From: Nothophaeocryptopus gaeumannii | Taxonomy: Eukaryota; Ascomycota; Dothideomycetes; Mycosphaerellales; Mycosphaerellaceae | Assembly (NCBI GenBank): GCA_031771865.1 | Contig: JASISA010000026.1 | Location: forward strand, 682,001 to 746,000 | Length of the DNA: 64,000 nucleotides | Direction: 5' to 3' | Shown here: positions 1 to 10,712 of the stretch, piece by piece | Position numbering within the stretch: the stretch's first letter is position 1 | Layout of the letters: every line of letters begins with the position of its first letter | Translations under genes and position numbers: made by a program | The notes under the pieces: generated by a model | Seen by the model: the letters and a program-made list of their open reading frames with translations, nothing else | The model's database searches: none | What the model was told of the DNA's origin: nothing

Positions 1-885
1 CGCGAGCGCTGTGATTTCGAATGGAACGTGTGCTCCAATTGCTGACAGAAGCATCTCACCGGCCTTCTCCGTTGTGATGTCCACAGAAGGATGTCGACTT
101 TCTTCTGTCCCTTTCTTTCCGAAATTGTTGACAACCAGAAAACCCTCCTGGCCTGTCTTATTCATCCGGAAGAACCCACGCAGATCTTCGTTGTTGACGT
201 ACATCACGCCATTGTACTTTCCCTCCACGAAACTCCTTAAATCCGCCTTGAAATATATCGTCAATGAGTGACTCAACAACCCATGTCCCAGCATTTCAAT
301 CCCTAATTTCCTTCTCACGAAACTCTTGCTCCCATCACAAGCAACCATATACTTCGCTCTCACCACCTCCACCTCTCCACTCTTCACGTCTCTCACCAAC
401 GCTCTCACTCCTTCCGAATCTTGTTCGAAATCCACAAGCTCCCGCCCAAACTCCACCTTCGCCCCCCTCGCCTTCGCCCTCTCCCTAAGCACCGGCTCAA
501 AGCTCTGCTGCGTCAAAAACAAACGTCCCACCGTACTTATCCCCTCCAGTCCCTGACTCACATCTTTCATCCAATGCCCTAGTACCTTTCCCGCAAGACT
601 CTCAATCGCATATAACCCCGCTTTCTCGTCATACTGCTCCAGACTCTTCTCCCGCATAGCATCGTAGAGGCCTAATTCGCGATAGATCTGAAGCGTGCGA
701 GGGTGGAAAAGAGCTGCGCGCGGGTGGATTGCAGTTCCGTGGTGCTTTTCGATCGTGAGGCACCCGTGAAGGGAGTGGTGCGGGAGGAGGGTGGAGAGGG
801 TGAGGCCGATTAGGGAGGAGCCGATGATGAGGACGGGGACGTTTTGGGTGGGCATGTCTGCCGAGATCGTGTTCAGAGTGGCCAT
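1..885 (-). CDS. FAD-dependent aromatic monooxygenase, C-terminus cut by window edge
   Basis: The reading frame is open from an ATG at 885 to base 1, so 295 codons are present and the gene runs off the left edge. The N-terminus (MATLNTISADMPTQNVPVLI) leads into a Rossmann strand with a GSSLIG dinucleotide-binding turn, followed by an R-A-x-L-F-H-P-R-T-L segment typical of the phenol 2-monooxygenase/TfdB class. Near residue 165 a V-A-C-D-G-S-K-S stretch is the second FAD-contacting (DG) motif. No intron is needed. Enzymes of this class use FAD and NAD(P)H to hydroxylate aromatic rings; the substrate cannot be told from sequence. A second member of the family lies at 16318-18288, but the two are not close copies. 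Confidence 0.85.
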   Translation of the reverse strand, partial: MATLNTISADMPTQNVPVLIIGSSLIGLTLSTLLPHHSLHGCLTIEKHHGTAIHPRAALFHPRTLQIYRELGLYDAMREKSLEQYDEKAGLYAIESLAGKVLGHWMKDVSQGLEGISTVGRLFLTQQSFEPVLRERAKARGAKVEFGRELVDFEQDSEGVRALVRDVKSGEVEVVRAKYMVACDGSKSFVRRKLGIEMLGHGLLSHSLTIYFKADLRSFVEGKYNGVMYVNNEDLRGFFRMNKTGQEGFLVVNNFGKKGTEESRHPSVDITTEKAGEMLLSAIGAHVPFEITALA

Positions 886-1554
886 GGCCGCCGCTGTCTT
901 GTTAAATTGCGGCTTTTCGGTGTTGTTTGTGACGAAGATCCGCGTATTGAATGGTGTAGGCGTCCGATATATGCGCTCCTGGGTGTTAGGTTCGTCTGCG
1001 AGTCAATGAGGTGTACCGGTAGATTGAGATTAGTAGACTCTGAGTCGCGGTGTAAGAGGGAATAGGGACCGCAGCAACCGCTCTTCCCACTCCTCATGGC
1101 AATAATCATGCCGTGTTCCAAGACGACCTACTCTGCTTTGTTATACATGCCGCTTAATGATCCACAGGTGCGAGGATCATGCAGTGGATAGTGTACCGCA
1201 TCTCCTCGTCCGGAAGGATGACCAGCCGATCGACATTGGCGATAGAGCTTTATGACTTTACCATGGAAACTATGCGGGTAGTGTGGCCGTAGAGCGCTGT
1301 ACTGAAAGCTTACTGTATACAGTGTGGCGCCATGTGCAAGGAGACGTAAGAGAAGAGGGCGCGTTGGGAGGAAGAGAGGTCGGCGTTTATTCGGGACAGA
1401 AATATACGGCGGGCATTATGGACGCGTTGAGACGTAACTTGGTGTACTTCCAGGCTTCTCTGCTCTCACTCTCCTTCCTCCACACATCATACATCTCAGA
1501 TATCATCGACAACATGCCGCAAACACACATCTTTTGAACGTTCCAGTCCGCTCT
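886..1554. other. Intergenic, no gene recognised
   Basis: This 0.67 kb spacer lies between the start of the FAD monooxygenase and the 3' end of the AA1-like gene. Only short unconvincing ORFs are present. It should hold the monooxygenase promoter. Confidence 0.5.
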
Positions 1555-2183
1555 TTACACCCCATTTGTGCCGACGTTAATCTCGAACGGCTTCGCACCA
1601 TCCGGCATACTGCAGTCGCCGCTCGCATGCTGCTGGCCTGCAACCTCCCTGGGATTGATCGTGCATGAGTACTGGCTGCTGGTCTTATTTGTCACATGCT
1701 GGTAGCCATATACGCTGGTATTCGCTATTAGCAGCTTGCCATGCTGTTGAGAATCCGCTAGGTCCGAATGGAGGCTCGAAAGACTCACCTCTTGCCATTG
1801 CCAAGATCCTCCTTAATCCCAATACTGAAGTTGCCAATTGAGAAGTATTGGTAAAGCTTCAGCTGGAAAACGCTATCGCCATCATATACACCTTCCTCGC
1901 TGTTGCAGTCGATCCACTCTCCAGTCGGCACGTTCAACGACCATGGGACGATTGTCCCGCAGCTCCCGCAATTATCTCCCCAGAACTTCCAGCAGAACGC
2001 AGATTGTGTCTTTCCGGAATTGGTTGAGTTCACTACGAAACCGATGTTGTAGAAGTTGACTTGTCCAGCAGGATTTCCGTTTGGTTGATGAGTGCTCAAA
2101 TCGGTGACTTTGAACGTCGAGTAGGCATTACGTCTGGCCAGGACTATCGTTGCGAAGACAGCCGCAAGTGTTGCGAACTTCAT
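1555..2183 (-). CDS. Secreted AA1-like (Alt a 1 fold) cysteine-containing protein
   Basis: Two exons: 2183-1789 and 1714-1555, with a 74 bp intron (GTGAGT donor, CTGCTAATA branch site, ACCAG acceptor), give 184 residues. I start at MKFATLAAV because it opens a short hydrophobic signal peptide; an upstream start adds 27 residues that spoil it. The mature protein begins with an F-K-V-T-D-L strand, the usual opening of AA1-like domains (PF16541), and has six cysteines, including C-W-K-F, G-D-N-C and W-I-D-C, plus several N-x-S/T sites. It is predicted extracellular. Alt a 1-type proteins are abundant secreted proteins of Dothideomycetes, some of them defence-modulating, but no function is shown here. 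The family call rests on pattern, not a search. Confidence 0.6.
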
Positions 2184-3755
2184 TTTGGATGTAGGAATAT
2201 TCACCGGCTCAATGACAAGATATGAATTACGCAGCAAGAGGTCGCTCCCACTTATGCTGACCACGAAGAGGATGATGACGATGTCAATGGCAAGGCATTG
2301 CGTTTATAACATTCCTCAGACCCAATCTAGCCTACCCATCACCGCTCATTCTCGTTGCGCTATTCGCCAGTATGCACAGGCTTCGCCAATGCGTCACGTC
2401 ACGTCACGGCGACCCCGATACCAATTCTCTCGAAAACAACGCGAGGCCAAGATCGGGGCAAGCCAAGATAACACGCGATTGAGGCAGGTCGCACAGCAGC
2501 GCCTATTCCCGGTGTCCGTTTCTTCGTATGTTCTGGTGCAACGCTCAATGGATCTTTCGGCCGGGGTCGCACAGCACGCTTTCCATACCCAACGTCGATG
2601 CCTAATGCTCGCTTGCCACCATGTGGCGTGGTTCGAAGATAACTGGACCGTATTGCCGGAGCAAGACATTGCACTTGTCTGGCTGCGTCTACTGGACTTG
2701 AACATCAGCTCATCCACAGGAGGTGCATCCATCTACAATCGGCCTCGAAAACCTAGGAGGCGCGCATGCCTCCAAGACTACCTGTTCCGCTGATGGGTCG
2801 TTCCTAGGACCGCGCGCCTGACCAACTTATCGAGAAACGAGTAGCAAAGGGCGATCAGGTGGCGCCATTTCGATGAATCTTCATACAGCGACCGACGCGA
2901 GTCGCACGCCACGCAAGCACAACTCTCTATGCCTAGCACTGCCCCTTCGTCTCCGCCTTTGACTTGCAAACTCTTTTAGGCGATCCTAGCATCGCCATGC
3001 AATATCCGTAATCGCCCTCCAAAGATCAGCGTCTACCATGCATCGAATCTTATCACCTCACCTTGCAATCCCAAAATTCCCCTCCGTAGCATGGGAGCAA
3101 TGGTGCTGGAACGGCGGTCACGACAAAGGTGGCTGTGCTTGCCCAGAGCAAAAGCACGGCTCGAATTGATAACGTGTTTGCGAATACGTCGAACAAGGTA
3201 AGTCTGGCTTGTTTGTGCTTTTCCGTCGACTCGTCTGCTGAAGCTGATCGTACTGGGTTGGCGCTATGTTCAATGAGGATGCAAACACGGTTGGATCTTT
3301 ATATCCTATCACTGACTGCAAAGCGTAGAGCCCTACCTTCGAAACCCCTCGAGATAGTTTCATCGCCATTCGAATCTCAAGACACATGCACTGGTAAGCT
3401 CGTGTTTAGCGTGTCCTACTGTTTCCGGACACTCCGGATAGTTCGCTCAACCTGTTCATCCGTATCGCAGCATCACAAGGCCCAAAGGAGAACGAATCTC
3501 ACTGGACCGGGGGGGCTCAGCTTGTTTGGGAACTCAAAAACGGCTTCATTTGGTACTTGATAACGAGACCATGAGCAGTTTACTATGGATGGGGCTACAA
3601 GCACCAAGTCCCTCCTCCACGGCCCTTCTCAGCCTTTACAACACCGATATCGCCGTAGCAGGTTCAGCCCATCCGCCTCGCTTGCATGCCACGCCTACTG
3701 CCAACACCTTTCTCATCACTACATTCACCCTCTTCTCCATCTTCACATCCCATCT
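2184..3755. other. Gene-poor spacer, no gene recognised
   Basis: This 1.57 kb stretch holds overlapping ORFs on both strands (for example 2185-2793 + and 3129-3560 +) with no domain pattern, intron logic or signal peptide. A triple TCACG iteration at about 2393-2407 resembles stacked CRE/ATF half sites. Nothing else is supported. Confidence 0.4.
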
Positions 3756-4889
3756 TTAGAAAATGGCCGTCCCATTGACATGAGACGCAACCCCCCTCAC
3801 AACATTCGCCGTCGCACTCGTGAAAAAGAAAGTATACCTCCCGTTCTTCTTCGCCAACTCACTCACTTTCTCCAGATCCACCATTTCCCCAATCGGACAC
3901 CCCCAGCACGCCAGCAAGAATGCATGCAATCCCGTGCCATCTGCTGGCGGAGGAAATTTCTCAAAGGTTGGAGAGTCGCCTCCGACGGCGGTGAAATAAC
4001 AATCGTGCAACCATTCCCGGATCGCGTATTCCTGCGATAAACCAGCCCAGGATTGGATCTCAGTGTCAGTGCCCTGGCCAGCGGCTTTGTATTCTCGCAG
4101 AGCGAGGGCGGAATTCTGTTCGGAGGTACGAGTGGCATAATCCTGTGCGTACCCAGCTCTAACAAACAGTATATCTCCGATTTGGATATCTCCTCCTTTA
4201 CTCGCAGGGCGGACATCAATGCCCTGATGCTTACCAACCGCCTCGAGGTCTGCATACGTGATTGCGTGTGAGGTTGCGGAATCATAGTGTCTGCCGATGG
4301 AAGTCGCCCAGCTCCGATAATCGAGTAGGATTCCACGACCGGCGAATCCGTGTTGAGACCAGTAATGGATACTCGCCTTCTCATTCGGGTTGGAGCCATC
4401 GATGTCAGCGCCTCTGGTCCAGTTATAGAAGTACCCCGTTTCTGGGTGGGCGACGTGGCGGAATCCATCCCATTGTGTTCCGCTTTGGGTGTTCATGTGG
4501 TAGACATCGTCGTATGCGAGGTTCTTTCTGAGAGGTCGGATCTCTTGATGGAATTTTTGACGGCCGAAGGCGGGTGTCTCAGGCACATTGGCTGGGAGGT
4601 CCATACGAGCCAACTCGCCCGTCTTGATCTGTGCTGAGGCGGCTTTTACGCGGGTGGGTGTTAGGAGATTTAGGCGACCGAAGAAGTCGTCTTTGCCCCA
4701 GAACCAGGACGCTGAGGGGGGTGCGCCTGGGATTGAGGGGAGGTCTTTGAGGAGAGGGAAAGAAGTGGAGTTCGGGTCCCAAGTTGAGGAAGACATGTTA
4801 TTTGAATCGCCTTCGGTAGGTGTTGGTCCTGTCCTCTGGATATGATTTTGGATATTCTTAAGTCTTTCTGACATATCTCTTATCGTCAA
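3756..4889 (-). CDS. Cyclase-family metal-dependent hydrolase
   Basis: A single-exon ORF of 377 residues (346 if translation starts at MSSSTWDP, 4796, which is equally plausible). It matches the fungal branch of the putative cyclase family (PF04199, kynurenine formamidase-like). After an N-terminal W-F-W-G-K-D segment comes the motif N-T-Q-S-G-T-Q-W-D-G-F-R-H, the fungal version of the bacterial HxGTHxDxPxH metal-binding motif. An A-I-T-Y-A-D-L-E strand and G-D-I-L-F-V-R-A-G also fit the fold. Members hydrolyse amide or cyclic substrates. The gene is divergent from the EthD-like gene at 5304, with 414 bp between starts, so they may share a promoter. Substrate unknown. Confidence 0.85.
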   Translation of the reverse strand: MTIRDMSERLKNIQNHIQRTGPTPTEGDSNNMSSSTWDPNSTSFPLLKDLPSIPGAPPSASWFWGKDDFFGRLNLLTPTRVKAASAQIKTGELARMDLPANVPETPAFGRQKFHQEIRPLRKNLAYDDVYHMNTQSGTQWDGFRHVAHPETGYFYNWTRGADIDGSNPNEKASIHYWSQHGFAGRGILLDYRSWATSIGRHYDSATSHAITYADLEAVGKHQGIDVRPASKGGDIQIGDILFVRAGYAQDYATRTSEQNSALALREYKAAGQGTDTEIQSWAGLSQEYAIREWLHDCYFTAVGGDSPTFEKFPPPADGTGLHAFLLACWGCPIGEMVDLEKVSELAKKNGRYTFFFTSATANVVRGVASHVNGTAIF

Positions 4890-5303
4890 GTCGTTTATTT
4901 AGCTGGCCTTTCTCCGTAATCAAAGTGTCAGGTTTGTCCTGTCAATTGGAGCATGTGAGCCATGAGGTCCATGATATCAAAGAGGGGTCTCACTGTGACG
5001 GTGCAGTGATACTTCGGTTTCGGTTATGCAGTAGCTGATGAGCTCAGAGAGGTCCACTGCATTGCCGAGGAGGGGAAGTGCTTGCGGGAAGTGGGGCTGC
5101 AGCTGAATGACGATCCATCTTCTCATGCAGGCACGAAGGGCTCTTGTAAGCATTAAGGCTCCGGTAGGAAGTGGTTACGACCACAGTTCTCTACCAGCGT
5201 TGGACGAGGTATACATATAGCTTTGTTCGCACTGCTTGAATGCGTGTTCTCAATCCAAGAATATTTTGAAGAAGTCGTCTAGTCCGCGAAACAGTCGCTG
5301 AAG
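4890..5303. promoter_or_regulatory. Divergent promoter between cyclase-family and EthD-like genes
   Basis: This 414 bp interval separates two start codons on opposite strands. It contains no convincing ORF. I see no specific operator. Confidence 0.4.
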
Positions 5304-5733
5304 ATGTCTTCACAAGGAGCTTACGTCTATGTTTCATATCCGGTACAGCTACGCCCTGCACTCCAGCGATTCAAGAGTCCTGAATGCTAACACAGCCTCA
5401 GCGAACACTTCAACAAAGACTACTACGTCAAGAACCACATGGGCATCGTAGCCAAGCACTGGAAGCCATACGGCCTGAAGTCCTGGACGATCGTCGAGTT
5501 TGCGGAGAATGACCCAAGTGGTTTTCATATCCAAGTGAGTAACCTTCAAGCCAGCGCCCAGCCTGGTAATGTCGTGCTGACGCCTGAGTGCGCAGTGCAT
5601 CATGCTGTGGGATAGCATTGAATCGTCCGAAAAAGCCTACGCGGCCAAAATTCCAGAAGTGATGGAGGACCTTAAGAATTACTCAAATGTTTTGCCCGTG
5701 AGATCCAGCGCCAATGTCTTGAGCCAGGGTTGA
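5304..5733 (+). CDS. EthD-domain protein, first exon junction out of frame
   Basis: Exon 2 (about 5396-5534) and exon 3 (5596-5733) join cleanly: the donor is GTGAGT at 5535 and the acceptor GCGCAG, in phase 0. They encode E-H-F-N-K-D-Y-Y-V-K-N-H-M and K-P-Y-G-L-K-S-W, the core of EthD/dimeric alpha-beta barrel proteins (PF07110). The expected N-terminus (MSSQGAYVYVSYP, from 5304) ends in phase 0 at GTACAG (5343), but both usable acceptors (CACAG 5395, CTCAG 5401) need phase 2. Starting at ATG 5329 restores the phase but loses the first beta strand. So either the start is 5329 or there is a 1-nt frameshift. The product would be about 100 residues. EthD-like proteins often assist oxidation or cyclisation of aromatic compounds. 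Confidence 0.6.
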
Positions 5734-6150
5734 GGGCAACGCTGGATAGCGACGACACAGGGCGAGGTATGATGGTGGGAAGTCGTGTTTGTGGAAGCAG
5801 TCAATGTTACAGCAAGCATACAATTTTCTAGATGACATCAGCCATGCCCCCCGCACCTATCCACTGGGTATCTTGAAATCTCATCCTTCCGTAAACTCCA
5901 ACCCGTGAACGCCATCAATACCATGCTCATGATCAGAATGCTTCGCAAAACAAATGCTGCCTCAGGTATAGTCACCTCGACCCTCCTGCAGAAACCTTCT
6001 CTCCCCAGGCAGCAGAGCTGTGTTCTCATACCATGGCCGAATGAATCGCCGTTGATTGTTCATGAGTTCTGACAGACTTGGGTGGATGTCAGCACTATGC
6101 GTATGATGAAGACATCATTGGCTCGATTCGACAACTCCCTGACCCGTTAC
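5734..6150. other. Intergenic, no gene recognised
   Basis: This 0.42 kb convergent spacer lies between the EthD-like gene and the Cys-rich gene on the other strand. It probably holds both 3' ends. Confidence 0.4.
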
Positions 6151-7269
6151 TTACTCCTTGGGAATGTGCATCTTTGAGTCTCTCCACGGTTTTCGTTCAG
6201 GTGTCTCAGGACTTCTGCCCTGATTGCTCTCGTCGTTGCTCGAAGAAGATATTGGGGACTGCAGTTGATCTCGTGACAACCGACCAGCCTTTTCGAGCGT
6301 CTCCAAGACTGTCGTCGAGTTTGAGTCAGATGTCTGAGTCGGTCGTCGATTCAGTATGTTGCGGAGAGACTGCAGTCGAGGACTTGCCATCGTTGTAGAC
6401 GCGGAGGCTGCCGACGGTGATGGCGAAGGTGATCGAGAATAGTCGATTGTCGCCCGCGAAGATCGTCTACCAGATCGTCTTTCCTTGATGGCTATGTCGA
6501 CAAGGTCTTGCCACTCTGGTTCGATCCACAGAGGTAGTGTTGGCTTGCCCTTCTGGGACAACATCTTAATCTCCTCAATGTCTTCGTCTGTCCAAGCCAT
6601 GGTCAGCAGACTGATTTTCTCGTCGACCCAGTCTGAAGTCTTCCCCATGTCTGATGCGACGCTCTCCAGCTCGGACCGGAACCTGTCGTATCGCTCTGTG
6701 TGTCTTTGGGCTACATGCTCGACGATACAAGTAATGCAAACGAACGGCTGGCTGACCTCACGCGGCTGACAGAGATCAGGGTATTTCGGGACGTGGCAAT
6801 TGCTAGAGCACGCCTCCGCCTGAGATGTGAGAACCTTGTGACCGCAAGTACCAAGGATATGATCCAAGCATCCGACCGTACAAGGATTGCCGAGATGGGG
6901 GTCTTCGAAAAACGTGCCAAGATGCTCGATTGGGATCGCGATTGTTCCACGTGTGGGAGAGTTGACAGCTTCTTCGGTTTGGTTAACGGTTGGAGAAGTG
7001 TTGAAGTTTGCGGCCTTCCGCGGCGCGGTTGGTGTCTCGACGTTCCTTGTCTCAGCCCTGGCCATCGAACATCCACCTGGGCTCACAGGGCGTCCAAACC
7101 GGGGAAGTATGGGTATTTTTCCACCCGCCGTTCTTCCTGACTTCATGATGTACGATCGCTTCTGAGTTATCGTCTTCGAGCCAAATGCTGCTGGGCGAGT
7201 ACCGGGCGTGAAAGAATGTTGACTTGGCGTGGCAACCATATCAAGACCGGCCAAGCTGGCACCTGCCAT
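6151..7269 (-). CDS. Conserved-type protein of unknown function with Cys-rich centre
   Basis: An intronless 372-residue ORF. I do not recognise the family. The centre (about residues 128-187) has clustered cysteines and histidines: C-T-V-G-C-L-D-H, G-T-C-G-H-K, A-C-S-S-N-C-H and F-V-C-I-T-C-I-V-E-H, which could bind two zinc ions. It is followed by a predicted helical segment and a Ser/Pro/Arg-rich, probably disordered C-terminus with S-P-S-P repeats. There is no signal peptide or membrane segment, so a nuclear or cytoplasmic location is likely. Similar Cys-rich proteins with disordered tails are common in Mycosphaerellales-type genomes, but I assign no function. Confidence 0.65.
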   Translation of the reverse strand: MAGASLAGLDMVATPSQHSFTPGTRPAAFGSKTITQKRSYIMKSGRTAGGKIPILPRFGRPVSPGGCSMARAETRNVETPTAPRKAANFNTSPTVNQTEEAVNSPTRGTIAIPIEHLGTFFEDPHLGNPCTVGCLDHILGTCGHKVLTSQAEACSSNCHVPKYPDLCQPREVSQPFVCITCIVEHVAQRHTERYDRFRSELESVASDMGKTSDWVDEKISLLTMAWTDEDIEEIKMLSQKGKPTLPLWIEPEWQDLVDIAIKERRSGRRSSRATIDYSRSPSPSPSAASASTTMASPRLQSLRNILNRRPTQTSDSNSTTVLETLEKAGRLSRDQLQSPISSSSNDESNQGRSPETPERKPWRDSKMHIPKE

Positions 7270-8308
7270 TGCGTCCTGGTGTCCCGGACCCGTGCTGAAA
7301 TTGAAGCTTGACAGGAAGGCCAGCTCTGATCAATGAGTGATGTGCCCGCGCCGGGGCCTGGAAGTGTTCGATCTGTCTCTGCAGAGCAGAAGGTTCTAAT
7401 TTCTTGATTCCTTTGTTCTCGTTGCGCTTATTGGCAGTGATCTTGGGGTTATAGGCGCGTGTCCGCCATGTGCTTTGTTACTCCGTCTTTGAGACATGCC
7501 TTCTGGCTAGGCCGAACCCAAAGACATATCTCGGGAGGCGCTTAGAATGGCATTGTGAATAAGTCTTGCGATGAGAAATTCTGTCAATAGCGGTGGCTTT
7601 GTTCACCACCGCAAGATTGAGAATAAGCCGCACAGAAACCAATTTTAACGGCAGCGGCAGCTTGAGGTCAAGCCGTTATCTCGTGATGTCGATACAGCCT
7701 TGACCGAGGCGAACACGTGCGCAGACATGCGTTGTCCCACCCGAAGCGAAACCCTGTCATGTCGTACCCTGTCCCGGCGTCGGCTTCCTTCTTGTTGCGG
7801 TAGATGTTTCGCGCCATTCACCGTCTCCTTGTCCATGACCGAATGCACCAGCGAACTCAAAAAGATGCAATCTCTTTCCGACGCCCAAATTGTTGCATGC
7901 TTGGGGCTCAGCTGTTTGGTATCGGGAAGCGGGGTGTTTCTCGAAGCTCGGCATGCCGATCCCTGAGTGAGGCGTTTGGGAGAGTTCAGTGAAGCAAACT
8001 TGGCAATGCTGACATGCCAGGATGTGTATCCGGATTTCATTCAGTTCCCTAGGCTGCGAAGATGCGATCGACTCCAATGCCGCTGCCTGCGAACAATGTT
8101 GGTCCTGTGCAAGACGTCGGAGAAAGTAGTTTCAATGCGTGTACAAGCGTCATTAAGCTCCTTCGATGTCTACGTGATTCAAATGAGGAGCTGTCGAAGC
8201 TGCTCCGCTCGGGCATATGGCTGTGTCTTGCATTAAAAGCTGATGCCGCCGACAAATATTTTCCATGGGTGTTGATTTCCTCGAGACTCGCGAGCCAGGA
8301 CCCGCAAA
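7270..8308. other. Divergent intergenic region, no gene recognised
   Basis: This 1.04 kb region lies between the Cys-rich gene and the epoxide hydrolase. Overlapping ORFs on the minus strand at 7645-8255 lack recognisable domains and switch frame. They could be decayed coding sequence or chance. Confidence 0.35.
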
Positions 8309-9701
8309 ATGGCCGAGATCAAGAAGTATACAGTTAACGTTCCGCAGGAGAAGATCAACAAGTTGATGAGGAGGTTGGACGAGACTGAATATCCAACTGA
8401 GCTGGAAGACAACTCTGCCTTTGACTTCGGTAGCCCTCTGTGGGTTGCGTTCAGCATCTTGGAGAATGATTTCTGCTAACCGGAATACAAAGCACGGACA
8501 TAGAGCGCTTCGTTGACCACTGGCGTAATCGATTCGACTGGAGGGCCCACGAGAAGAAGATCAACGAGCTTCCCAATTATAAGGTCCAGGTCAATGTCGA
8601 CAAGCATGGTCCCGTGGACATGCATTTCTTGCACCAGAAGAGCGATGTTGCCAATGCGATCCCGTTGCTGTTCGTACACGGCTGGCCTGGAAGCTTCTTA
8701 GAGGTGACCAAGATGCTGCCTTTGCTGAAAGGCGGAGAGGGCAAGCCAGCTTTCCACGTAGTTGCGCCAAGTCTTCCGAATTACGGCTTTTCTGGTCCGG
8801 CTTTGAAAAGAGGTTTCAACATCGCTCGCTACGCAGAAGCGTGCCACAAGGTTATGCTCGCTCTTGGCTATACCGAGTATGTCACTCAAGGTGGAGACTG
8901 GGGCTATCTGATCACTAGGGCGCTGGCACACATGTACCCTCAGCATGTGAAAGCTCATCATGTCAATTGGGCATGGGCGGCGAAACCAGAAGAATTTGCC
9001 AATGGAAGCAAGCCAGAGCCAGAGTACAGCGAGCGCGAGAAGAGACAGATGGCGCAAGGTGATCGATGGTACCCGTTCGGTATGGGCGAAGGCCGAGGCT
9101 ACATCGCAATCCAGTCAACCAGACCCGCGACGATCAACTTTGCTCTTCGCGACTCTCCTGTGGGGCTGCTGGCCTGGATATGGGATAAGATGGTAAGACG
9201 TCAAAGGCGAGAGAGCCTCTTCGTGTCTTGGATACATACTGATATCAATTCTTTGTGACGTAGGTCGATTGGACAGATGACTATCCCTGGACGGAAGACG
9301 GAGTCTGTCTCTGGGTCAGCATCTACATCTTCTCTCGCGCAGGCTCCGATGCAGCTTCGTATATCTATTATGAAGCATTGCATGATAGCACCGAGATCAC
9401 GGTGCCAGTTGTGCAAGGCTACATTGACGTGCCACTTGGCATTACAGACTTCCCTGTCGAGTGAGTGATGGATGTCCTGCTCTCAAGGACATCGTCATAC
9501 AATGCTGACGTTCGCAGAATATGCAACAATCCAGTAAGCTGGAGGCACACAATGGGGCCGATAGTGTTTCAGAAGGTGTATGAGAAGGGAGGCCACTTTG
9601 CTGGTTGGGAGAGGCCGACGGACCTCGCTGATGGCTTGTGCGAGATGTTTGGAAAAGGCGGCGGCGCGTATGGCGTCGTCAAAGGCGAAGATGGATTCTG
9701 A
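8309..9701 (+). CDS. Epoxide hydrolase (EHN domain plus alpha/beta hydrolase)
   Basis: Four exons (8309-8439, 8493-9192, 9264-9460, 9518-9701) give 403 residues with consistent phases. The N-terminal part (MAEIKKYTVNVPQEKINKLM, then F-V-D-H-W-R-N-R-F-D-W) is the epoxide hydrolase N-terminal domain (PF06441). The hydrolase core has the oxyanion H-G-W-P-G-S, the nucleophile elbow G-G-D-W-G (Asp) and the catalytic His in G-G-H-F-A-G-W-E. Length and order fit microsomal-type (EPHX1-like) fungal enzymes, which convert epoxides to diols with water for detoxification or secondary metabolism. No membrane anchor is seen, so it is probably soluble. It stands alone; the next gene downstream is a pseudogene. 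Confidence 0.92.
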
Positions 9702-10712
9702 GCGGCCAATTGTGTGGGAAATGTCGCGGTGATGGCTGTTGGAAGTCGAGGGAAATCTGACCCGCTGTTTCGTGTTTGAGAAGCTACGGAGCACATGTAG
9801 TCATGTACGCTCTATGGGAGGATATCGATTACTCTAGCCGAATCGGGATTGGATACGATATATACTGTGCTTAGCCTAGGCCAAGTATTTCCACCCTCTG
9901 AGTGTCCGCTCTCGAGAACACATTGACCACCTCGATGAAGATACGCTCGAATACGCAAGCAGTGCCTACATTTCAGTTTTGGAGATTGTAAATGACGGTA
10001 TTGCCTTAGGTATATCTCTCTTTGACCACTGAGCCATTCAAGACTCCTACCTTTGGTAAATGCTCGGCACAAGTGCGCGTGTTCCACCCAGATCCCGACA
10101 TCGAGCGAGATGGAGCCAGCAGAATCCATAGGCTTGGCCAATATCAGGCCAGCATGCACATGCGCATCTAGCTATGCCGCTGAAGCGCGGTCAAGAGACG
10201 GAACAAACAGCTCATCGAGCGAAGGAAGAATCGCAAGACAGACGTGTCAATTCCGTGGATGATGTTTGCAAGCAGGTCTACAAGAGCATCTTCACATACA
10301 CAGACGGGTTCGACCCGGCTTCAGTCCTTACCGTAGCTCGTTGTCGACCGGTGCATCAGCCCTCTCCAGCCAGACGCACAGCTGTCCGGTAGTAGCTGAG
10401 AGCTTCCAGAACCTGCGATCTTACACCGAGCTGTTGGTCAACGTCCATCTAAGAGGGAATGTAGCATTTAAGAAGACTCGCTTCGAAAGATAATAGCAGC
10501 TGTATACAGCAAAGTTCGACTTGCGGTCGGCGCTGTTTCTGTTCTTGGCACTCTTTCGCAGATCTCCCTCGGAGCCGGCCAGCATCGCAAACTGTCAGGC
10601 ATTTCCCGGTACAATGAATGGATCCGATACACAAAGGTAGGCTGAACCCGGTCTAGAGAACTACTGCAACGCCAACACCTTCAAATCGAGTCGCAAGGAG
10701 ACTGCCATCGTC
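9702..10712. other. Intergenic, no gene recognised
   Basis: This 1.0 kb spacer contains only short ORFs without features. The end next to 10713 would be the old promoter of the lyase pseudogene. Confidence 0.4.

Noticed and set aside
2185..2793. 202-codon plus-strand ORF upstream of the AA1-like gene
   Set aside because: Starts in the antisense leader of the secreted-protein gene, shows no domain, and shares its length with ORFs on the other strand; probably chance.
3129..3560. 143-codon plus-strand ORF
   Set aside because: No recognisable motif, no splice or secretion logic, and overlaps equally long ORFs in other frames.
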